DNA from: Pseudomonadota bacterium
Lineage (GTDB): Bacteria > Pseudomonadota > Gammaproteobacteria > Burkholderiales > Rhodocyclaceae
Direction: 5' to 3'
Assembly: GCA_029780075.1 (NCBI GenBank)
Contig: JAKOZI010000129.1
Location: 1 to 38,306, forward strand
Length of the DNA stretch: 38,306 bases
The position numbers were made by a program, and so were the translations under genes. Under the pieces are notes generated by a model, which made no database searches, was not told the DNA's origin, and was given only the letters and a program-made list of their open reading frames with translations. This document shows, piece after piece, positions 9,015 through 15,007 of the stretch. How positions within the stretch are numbered: position 1 is the first letter of the stretch; each line of letters starts with the position of its first letter.

Positions 9015-10073
9015 GTGAGCGAAAAGACCAGGCTGGGCAACTTCTTTGAAGACTTCTGGGTCGGGCAGAAAATCGCCCACGCAACACCGAGAACGATTAC
9101 CGAAGGGGACGTGGCGCTGTACACCGCGCTCACCGGTTCGCGCTTTGCCACCAATTCGGCCGACACCTTCGCGCACAGCCTGGGTTTCCCGCGGGCGCCG
9201 GTGGACGATCTGCTGGCGTTCAACATGGTCTTTGGCCGCACGGTGCCGGATATTTCACTCAACGCCATCGCCAACCTCGGTTACGCGGCCGGCCGCTTTG
9301 GTCATCCGATCTATCCAGGGGATACACTCACCGCCGATTCGACGGTGATCGGCCTCAAGGAAAACAGCGATGGCAAGACCGGCATCGTCTATGTTCGCTC
9401 GTGTGGCGTCAACCAGCGTGGGCAGATCGCACTCGACTATTGCCGCTGGGTGATGGTTCGCAAACGCAATCCCCAATCCCCGGCACCTGCCGCCAGTGTG
9501 CCCGATCTGCCCAGCGCCGTCGCTGCCGCCGACTTGATTGTGCCAACCGGGATCAGAATCGAACAGTACGACTGCGCGCTGGCCGGCAGTTCCGAGTTGT
9601 GGGACGACTACCGGGTCGGCGAGCGCATCGATCATGTGGACGGCATGACCGTCGAGGAAAGTGAACACATGATGGCCACCCGTCTGTACCAGAACACCGC
9701 GCGCGTGCATTTCAACCAGCAGGCCGAGCAGGCGGGGCGCTTCGGGCGTCGCATCATCTATGGCGGCTACATCATCAGTCTGGCGCGCGCGCTGTCCTTC
9801 AATGGCCTGGCCAACGCCTTCAGCATTGCGGCGATCAATGGTGGCCGACATGTCTCCCCGGCATTCGCCGGGGATACGGTATACGCCTGGTCGGAAGTGA
9901 TCGCGCAGTTGATCATTCCTGGGCGTCACGATCTCGGAGCCCTGCGGCTACGCACCGTAGCCACCAAGGACCACCCCTGTGCCGACTTCCCCTACAAGAG
10001 CCCCGACGGCCGTTACGACGCGAGCGTGCTGCTCGATTTCGACTATACGGTGCTGATCCCGCGCCGGGCGTAG
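9015..10073 (+). CDS. mch: Mesaconyl-C1-CoA hydratase (beta-methylmalyl-CoA dehydratase)
   Basis: Predicted to dehydrate beta-methylmalyl-CoA reversibly to mesaconyl-C1-CoA, the step after the Mcl condensation. The 352-residue protein is a MaoC-type double hot-dog hydratase: N-terminal domain with GNFFEDFWVGQ, TPRTITEGDVALYTALTGSR and PDISLNAIANLGY; second domain beginning at SELWDDYRVGERIDHVDGMT with RLYQNTARVHFN and RRIIYGGYIISLARAL. The start is a GTG at 9015 with GGAG 8 nt upstream, 33 bp after mcl. It is the last gene of the smtA-smtB-mct-mcl-mch operon. The name is well supported by sequence and position; (R)-specific enoyl-CoA hydratases are shorter and lack this N-terminal domain. Confidence 0.9.
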   Translation: MSEKTRLGNFFEDFWVGQKIAHATPRTITEGDVALYTALTGSRFATNSADTFAHSLGFPRAPVDDLLAFNMVFGRTVPDISLNAIANLGYAAGRFGHPIYPGDTLTADSTVIGLKENSDGKTGIVYVRSCGVNQRGQIALDYCRWVMVRKRNPQSPAPAASVPDLPSAVAAADLIVPTGIRIEQYDCALAGSSELWDDYRVGERIDHVDGMTVEESEHMMATRLYQNTARVHFNQQAEQAGRFGRRIIYGGYIISLARALSFNGLANAFSIAAINGGRHVSPAFAGDTVYAWSEVIAQLIIPGRHDLGALRLRTVATKDHPCADFPYKSPDGRYDASVLLDFDYTVLIPRRA

Positions 10074-10279
10074 CGGCGTCCTTCCGAGTCGGCGGGAGCA
10101 GCGGCGACACCGCTGGCACGCGCCGAAGTCGCGCCTTGCCGGTGAATGCCGCTGCTGCTGCGCACCGGCAAGACGCCCCTGTTTCTGCCCGTTTACCGAA
10201 CCGCAACTGTTGGCGGATGCACCTCCATGCGTCCCCGGAGATGACCTGCTCCGTGCCTCGCGCTGCAGCCGTGAGTTGG

Positions 10280-10310
10280 TTGCTTGTTTTCAATTCGTTC
10301 GAAGTAAGAT
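10280..10310 (+). promoter_or_regulatory. Candidate promoter of the pyruvate oxidoreductase operon
   Basis: TTGCTT (10280-10285) and TAAGAT (10305-10310) are separated by 19 bp, a slightly long sigma-70-like spacing, within the 284-bp gap between mch and the gamma subunit gene. The other parts of this gap (10074-10279) hold nothing I recognise. Confidence 0.35.
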
Positions 10311-10345
10311 ATCCTGAGCGGGCGTCAAGAGAAAATTGAAAACAA
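10284..10345 (+). promoter_or_regulatory. 12-bp inverted repeat flanking the por promoter/start region
   Basis: TTGTTTTCAATT (10284-10295) is the exact reverse complement of AATTGAAAACAA (10334-10345), 38 bp apart. The left arm overlaps the candidate -35 region and the right arm ends just before the ribosome site (GAGGAGG, 10347-10353). The AT-rich arms stand out in GC-rich surroundings. Either a pair of operator half-sites or an mRNA leader stem; which one cannot be told from sequence. Confidence 0.5.
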
Positions 10346-10357
10346 CGAGGAGGAAAC

Positions 10358-10954
10358 ATGTTCCAAGTCCGAATACACGGTCGCGGCGGCCAAGGCGTGG
10401 TTACGGCTGCCGAGATGTTGTCGATTGCTGCGTTTGAGGAAGGCCGCCACGCTCAGGCCTTCCCGAGTTTCGGTTCCGAGCGTACTGGAGCCCCGGTCGT
10501 CGCGTTCTGCCGTATCGCCGACAAGGAAATCCGGCTGCGCGAACCGATCATGGAACCCGATGCACTGATCATCCAGGATCCAACGCTGCTGTACCAGGTC
10601 GATGTCTTCTCTGGCCTGAAGAAAGGCGGTTACATCCTGATCAACACGACGCGCAGTTTTGACGAGTTGGGGCTGGGCGATTTCGTCCGTGACTGGCCAA
10701 AGGAAAGGTTGTGCACGGTCCCCGCCACCGACCTCAGTCGCCAGCACGTCGGTCGTCCTATGCCGAACGTGCCCTTGCTGGCCGGCTTTGCCGCCGCGTC
10801 CGGCGTCATTCAGCTGGAGTCGGTGATCAACGCCATCCGGACCAAGTTCCCGGAGAAAATCGCCAACAGCAATATTGCCGCAGCCACCGCGGCTTACCAG
10901 TTCGTCCTCGACGAGATCGCCAACGCGCGTCAAGGGGAGGTAGCGCATGCTTAA
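10358..10954 (+). CDS. porC: 2-oxoacid (probably pyruvate):acceptor oxidoreductase, gamma subunit
   Basis: Gamma subunit of a multi-subunit 2-oxoacid:ferredoxin/acceptor oxidoreductase, which interconverts pyruvate plus CoA with acetyl-CoA plus CO2. The 198 residues begin with the family signature VRIHGRGGQGVVTAAEML and continue with FGSERTGAPVVAFCRI and PDALIIQDPTLL, typical of the catalytic gamma domain. A strong ribosome site (GAGGAGG) lies 4 nt before ATG 10358, and the gene overlaps the alpha gene by 8 bp. Phenylglyoxylate dehydrogenase of Azoarcus-type bacteria has a similar subunit set, so substrate is not fixed by this subunit; the downstream pyruvate phosphate dikinase argues for pyruvate. 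Confidence 0.85.
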   Translation: MFQVRIHGRGGQGVVTAAEMLSIAAFEEGRHAQAFPSFGSERTGAPVVAFCRIADKEIRLREPIMEPDALIIQDPTLLYQVDVFSGLKKGGYILINTTRSFDELGLGDFVRDWPKERLCTVPATDLSRQHVGRPMPNVPLLAGFAAASGVIQLESVINAIRTKFPEKIANSNIAAATAAYQFVLDEIANARQGEVAHA

Positions 10955-12200
10955 GCAGACTGAAGGTTCACACGCCGTTGCCGAGGCGGTCGCTCTTTGC
11001 CGGCCCGAGGTCATCTGTGCCTACCCCATCTCGCCGCAAACACATATCGTCGAAGGACTCGGCGAGATGGTCAAGGCTGGCGAAGTCGCAAACTGTGAGT
11101 TCATCAACGTCGAATCCGAATTTGCCGCGATGAGCGTCGCCATCGGCTCGTCGGCAACCGGTGCCCGGACGTACACCGCTACCGCTTCACAGGGACTGCT
11201 GTTCATGGTTGAAGCGGTGTTCAATGCTTCCGGTCTTGGCCTGCCGATCGTCATGACTGTCGCCAATCGCGCCATCGGCGCACCGATCAACATCTGGAAC
11301 GACCACTCGGATTCGCTGTCGCAACGCGACTGCGGCTGGATACAGCTGTTCGCCGAAACCAACCAGGAAGCCCTCGATCTGCACATCCAGGCCTTCAAGC
11401 TGGCCGAAGAAGTGAGCCTGCCGGTCATGGTGTGCATGGACGGCTTCATTCTGACGCACGCGTACGAACGGGTAGACGTCCCCACCCAGGAGCAGGTCGA
11501 CGCCTTCCTGCCCCCATACGAACCTCGCCAGGTGCTGGACCCGACACAACCGGTATCGATCGGCGCGATGGTCGGTCCGGAGGCCTTCTCGGAGGTTCGC
11601 TACCTCGCGCACGCCAAGCAGATGCAGGCGCTCGAGCGTATCCCGCAACTGGCTGAGCAATTCAAGGAAGTGTTCGGTCGCGACTCCGGCGGCCTGACAC
11701 ATTCGTACCTGACAGACGATGCCGAAACCATCGTCGTGGCCATGGGCTCGGTTCTGGGAACCATCAAGGACACCGTCGACGAGATGCGTGCTGCCGGCGA
11801 CAGGATCGGTGTACTGGGAATTACCTCCTACCGGCCTTTCCCGATCGACAACGTCCGCGCCGCCCTGCAGAACGCGCAGCGCGTGGTGGTCCTCGAAAAG
11901 AGTCTTGCCGTGGGCATCGGCGGCATCCTGTCCACCGACGTGCGCATGGCCATGTCCGGTCTGCAACTGCACGGGCATACCGTCGTGGCCGGGCTCGGGG
12001 GGCGAGCGATTACCAGAAAATCGCTGCGCGCACTCTTTGCCCAGGCCGCGCGCGGCGAACTGGGTCACCTCACCTTCCTCGATCTCGACTGGAACGTGGT
12101 CAACAAGCAGCTCGAACGCGAGCGCACCACGCGCCGCTCGGGCCCGGCAGCCGAAAGCATGCTGCGCGACGTGGGCGTCATTGCCGCCCGTATTGGCTGA
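10947..12200 (+). CDS. porA: 2-oxoacid (probably pyruvate):acceptor oxidoreductase, alpha subunit
   Basis: Alpha subunit carrying the pyrimidine-binding thiamine diphosphate domain, 417 residues. It shows EGSHAVAEAVALCRPEVICAYPISPQTHIVE at the start, the conserved VESEFAAMSVAIGSSATGARTYTATASQGL block near residues 51-80, and AIGAPINIWNDHSDSLSQRDCGW near 110. The C-terminal half has the transketolase-C-like GVLGITSYRPFP region. All this is typical of the split, archaeal-like PFOR rather than the single-chain bacterial enzyme. The ATG at 10947 lies inside the end of porC, after a GGGAGG sequence, implying translational coupling. Phenylglyoxylate or another 2-oxoacid remains possible as substrate. 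Confidence 0.86.
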   Translation: MLKQTEGSHAVAEAVALCRPEVICAYPISPQTHIVEGLGEMVKAGEVANCEFINVESEFAAMSVAIGSSATGARTYTATASQGLLFMVEAVFNASGLGLPIVMTVANRAIGAPINIWNDHSDSLSQRDCGWIQLFAETNQEALDLHIQAFKLAEEVSLPVMVCMDGFILTHAYERVDVPTQEQVDAFLPPYEPRQVLDPTQPVSIGAMVGPEAFSEVRYLAHAKQMQALERIPQLAEQFKEVFGRDSGGLTHSYLTDDAETIVVAMGSVLGTIKDTVDEMRAAGDRIGVLGITSYRPFPIDNVRAALQNAQRVVVLEKSLAVGIGGILSTDVRMAMSGLQLHGHTVVAGLGGRAITRKSLRALFAQAARGELGHLTFLDLDWNVVNKQLERERTTRRSGPAAESMLRDVGVIAARIG

Positions 12201-12211
12201 GGACATCGACG

Positions 12212-13225
12212 ATGAGCTTCCAACCCCTGCATTTTTACCAGACCGGCACCTTCACCATCGGCAACCGCCTGCTCGCCGAAGAAGACCTCAGTGTGCAGTC
12301 CGACATCGAGCGCACCAATTCACTCAACTCCGGACACCGCGCGTGCCAGGGCTGCGGCGAAGCGCTTGGCGCGCGTTTCGCCATCGACGCGGCGATGAAG
12401 GCCGCGCGTGGCCGCCTGATCGCGGCCAATGCCACCGGTTGCCTTGAGGTATTCTCGACGCCCTACCCCGAGACCTCGTGGCAAATCCCCTGGATCCACT
12501 CGCTGTTCGGTAATACCGCTGCAGTCGCCACCGGCATCGCCGCGGCGATCAAGGTGAAAAGACAAAAGGGCGAGATGGGTGACGTCCGCGTCGTGGCCCA
12601 GGGCGGCGATGGTGGCACTACCGACATCGGCTTCGGCTGCCTGTCGGGAATGTTCGAACGCAACGACGACGTGCTGTACATCTGCTACGACAACGGCGGC
12701 TACATGAACACCGGCGTGCAACGGAGTTCGGCCACCCCACCGGCAGCCCGCACGGCGACTACCATGCCGGTCGGCCCGGAGCCTGGCAACGCTTTTGGTC
12801 AGGGCAAGTTCGTTCCGGCGATCGCCATGGCGCACGAGATTCCTTACGTCGCGACAGCCACCGTCGCCGGGCTGCACGACCTCGAGTACAAGGTCACCAA
12901 GGCCATGGGCATGCGCGGCGCCCGTTACATCCATATCCTGGTGCCCTGCCCCCTGGGCTGGGGTGCGGCGTCGCAGGACACCATCCGGCTGGCGCGCCTG
13001 GCCAAGGAAACCGGCATCTTTCCGGTCTTCGAGGCCGAACACGGCGAAGTCACCGGCGTCCTGAAGATTCGCCGCCAGCAGCCGGTTGAGGAGTATCTGC
13101 GACTGCAGAAACGCTATGCCCACCTGTTTGGCAAGACACCGGCAGTGGAAACGATCGCCCGCCTGCAAGCAGCGGCGGACAAGAACATTCGCAAGTACGG
13201 ACTGCTCGACCAGGAGGCGAACTGA
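12212..13225 (+). CDS. porB: 2-oxoacid (probably pyruvate):acceptor oxidoreductase, beta subunit
   Basis: Beta subunit with the diphosphate-binding thiamine domain and one [4Fe-4S] cluster, 337 residues. Four cluster-type cysteines are visible: two in ACQGCGEALGARF (about residues 45-57), one in NATGCLEVF, one in LVPCPLGWG. The thiamine-Mg motif is GGDGGTTDIGFGCLSG followed by YDNGGYMNTGVQRSSATP, in the spacing of split PFORs. It lies 11 bp after porA, and its TGA shares a base with the ATG of the next gene (TGATG), so all four subunits are likely made from one mRNA in fixed ratio. Confidence 0.88.
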   Translation: MSFQPLHFYQTGTFTIGNRLLAEEDLSVQSDIERTNSLNSGHRACQGCGEALGARFAIDAAMKAARGRLIAANATGCLEVFSTPYPETSWQIPWIHSLFGNTAAVATGIAAAIKVKRQKGEMGDVRVVAQGGDGGTTDIGFGCLSGMFERNDDVLYICYDNGGYMNTGVQRSSATPPAARTATTMPVGPEPGNAFGQGKFVPAIAMAHEIPYVATATVAGLHDLEYKVTKAMGMRGARYIHILVPCPLGWGAASQDTIRLARLAKETGIFPVFEAEHGEVTGVLKIRRQQPVEEYLRLQKRYAHLFGKTPAVETIARLQAAADKNIRKYGLLDQEAN

Positions 13226-14847
13226 TGGAAAAACCCTTTGCTATTACCCTTGACCCTGGCTCGTCACTGGCCAACCGCACGGGCTCCTGGCGCACCTCAC
13301 GGCCGGTCTATCTTGACCGCCTGCCACCCTGCAACAAGCAATGCCCTGCCGGCGAGGATATCCAGGGCTGGCTCTTCCACGCCGAATCCGGTGACTACGA
13401 AAACGCCTGGCGGCATCTGACGAAAGACAACCCGTTCCCGGCGATCATGGGACGGGTCTGTTACCACACTTGCGAGAGCGCCTGCAACCGCGGCCAACTT
13501 GATGCGCCGGTCGGCATCAACTCGGTCGAGCGCTTTCTCGGCGACGAAGCCCTCAAGCGTGGGTGGAAGCTGACGGCACCTGCCGTCGAAACCGGGAAAC
13601 ACGTTTTGGTCGTCGGCGCAGGCCCCTCGGGCATGTCGGCTGCCTACCACCTGCGTCGACTCGGTCACCGCGTCACGGTGCATGAGGCCGGCCCGCTGTT
13701 AGGCGGCATGATGCGCTTTGGCATTCCCAAGTACCGACTGCCGCGTGACGTACTCGAAGCCGAAATGCAGCGCGTGGTGGACCTCGGTGTCACGGTCAAG
13801 CTGAACAGCAAGGTCGCGAACATCCTGGACACCATGCAGGCCGGCGCCTTCGACGCTGCCTTCCTGGCGGTGGGGGCGCATATCGGCAAGCGAGCGATGA
13901 TCCCGGCGGGCGACGCCGCAAAGATCATCGACGCCATTTCCTTGCTGCGCAGCATGGAAGGTGAAGACAAGCCCATGCTCGGGCGTCGGGTGGTCGTTTA
14001 CGGCGGCGGCAACACGGCCATTGACGTAGCACGCACCGCCAAACGCATGGGCGCCGAACCGCTGATCGTCTATCGCCGCACTCGCGAAAAAATGCCGGCA
14101 CACGACTTCGAGGTCGAGGAAGCGCTACAGGAAGGGATCATGGTCAAGTGGCTATCGACCATCAAGCAGGCCGATGAGTCCTCACTGACCATCGAAAAGA
14201 TGGCCCTCGACAGCAAGGGCTTTCCACAGCCGACGGGCGAATTCGAAACCATCGAAGCCGACTCGCTGGTTCTGGCGCTCGGGCAGGACGTCGATCTGGG
14301 CCTGCTCGACGGCGTTCCGGGACTGCAGGTGAGCGATGGCGTGGTGCAGGTCGGTGCCAACATGATGACTGGCCATCCGGGTATCTTCGCGGGTGGCGAC
14401 ATGGTCCCGGCCGAACGCAATGTCACGGTCGGCATCGGTCACGGCAAAGCCGCAGCCAAGCACATCGATGCCTGGCTGCGCGGCGAGCAGTATGTCCCAC
14501 CACCAAAACACGAAGTCGCGGCGTTCGCCAACCTCAACACCTGGTACTACACCGATGCGCCGAAAACGGTACGTCCCATGCTGGACATCATACGTCGCCA
14601 ATCGACCTTCGACGAGGTCCAGGGCGGCCTCGACGAGGGGACAGCGCTCTTTGAGGCCCGGCGCTGCCTTTCCTGCGGCAACTGCTTCGAATGCGACAAC
14701 TGCTACGGTGTCTGCCCCGACAACGCAGTGATCAAGCTTGGCGCCGGCAAACGCTTCGAGTTCAACTACGATTACTGCAAGGGCTGTGGGATGTGCGTTG
14801 CCGAATGCCCGTGTGGTGCGATCAAGATGGAGGCCGAAGAAATCTGA
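13225..14847 (+). CDS. FAD/NAD(P)H oxidoreductase subunit with ferredoxin domain (GltD-like)
   Basis: Electron-transfer subunit that would link the 2-oxoacid oxidoreductase to NAD(P)H. Layout of the 540 residues: an N-terminal GltD-type Fe-S domain with cysteines at 36, 40, 79, 83 and 87; a FAD-binding GAGPSGMSAAYHL segment near 132; a second nucleotide-binding GGGNTAIDVARTAKR near 258; and a C-terminal two-cluster ferredoxin domain with CLSCGNCFECDNCYGVCP and CKGCGMCVAECPCGAI. The ferredoxin domain replaces the separate delta subunit of ordinary four-subunit PORs, and no separate ferredoxin gene is present. Fused or paired flavoproteins of this kind are known in phenylglyoxylate dehydrogenase (PadH) and in NADPH-linked PORs. 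It is not glutamate synthase: no large-subunit gene is nearby. Confidence 0.83.
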   Translation: MEKPFAITLDPGSSLANRTGSWRTSRPVYLDRLPPCNKQCPAGEDIQGWLFHAESGDYENAWRHLTKDNPFPAIMGRVCYHTCESACNRGQLDAPVGINSVERFLGDEALKRGWKLTAPAVETGKHVLVVGAGPSGMSAAYHLRRLGHRVTVHEAGPLLGGMMRFGIPKYRLPRDVLEAEMQRVVDLGVTVKLNSKVANILDTMQAGAFDAAFLAVGAHIGKRAMIPAGDAAKIIDAISLLRSMEGEDKPMLGRRVVVYGGGNTAIDVARTAKRMGAEPLIVYRRTREKMPAHDFEVEEALQEGIMVKWLSTIKQADESSLTIEKMALDSKGFPQPTGEFETIEADSLVLALGQDVDLGLLDGVPGLQVSDGVVQVGANMMTGHPGIFAGGDMVPAERNVTVGIGHGKAAAKHIDAWLRGEQYVPPPKHEVAAFANLNTWYYTDAPKTVRPMLDIIRRQSTFDEVQGGLDEGTALFEARRCLSCGNCFECDNCYGVCPDNAVIKLGAGKRFEFNYDYCKGCGMCVAECPCGAIKMEAEEI

Positions 14848-14947
14848 CCGCAGTACCGCACCAGCCTGGCCGCTCCTGACCCGTTTGACGGACAGGAGCG
14901 TAATGAACACCGTGGCCCGATGCAGATCCCGGGTCACCGACTCTGGG

Positions 14948-14990
14948 GGCACTTCGAGCGTGCCGTTCGAAGTGTCCTTTCCTTGTTTCC
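14948..14990 (+). terminator. Probable intrinsic terminator after the por operon
   Basis: GGCACTTCGA (14948-14957) pairs with TCGAAGTGTC (14967-14976), a 10-bp stem with one G-T pair and a 9-nt loop, followed by a T-rich CTTTCCTTGTTT run. It sits 100 bp after the por operon and just before ppdK. Confidence 0.6.
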
Positions 14991-15007
14991 TCACCCGCGA
15001 GGTATGT

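Noticed and set aside
13225-14847. Glutamate synthase small subunit
   Set aside because: There is no large-subunit gene; a C-terminal two-cluster ferredoxin domain and position behind POR subunits fit an electron-transfer subunit instead.
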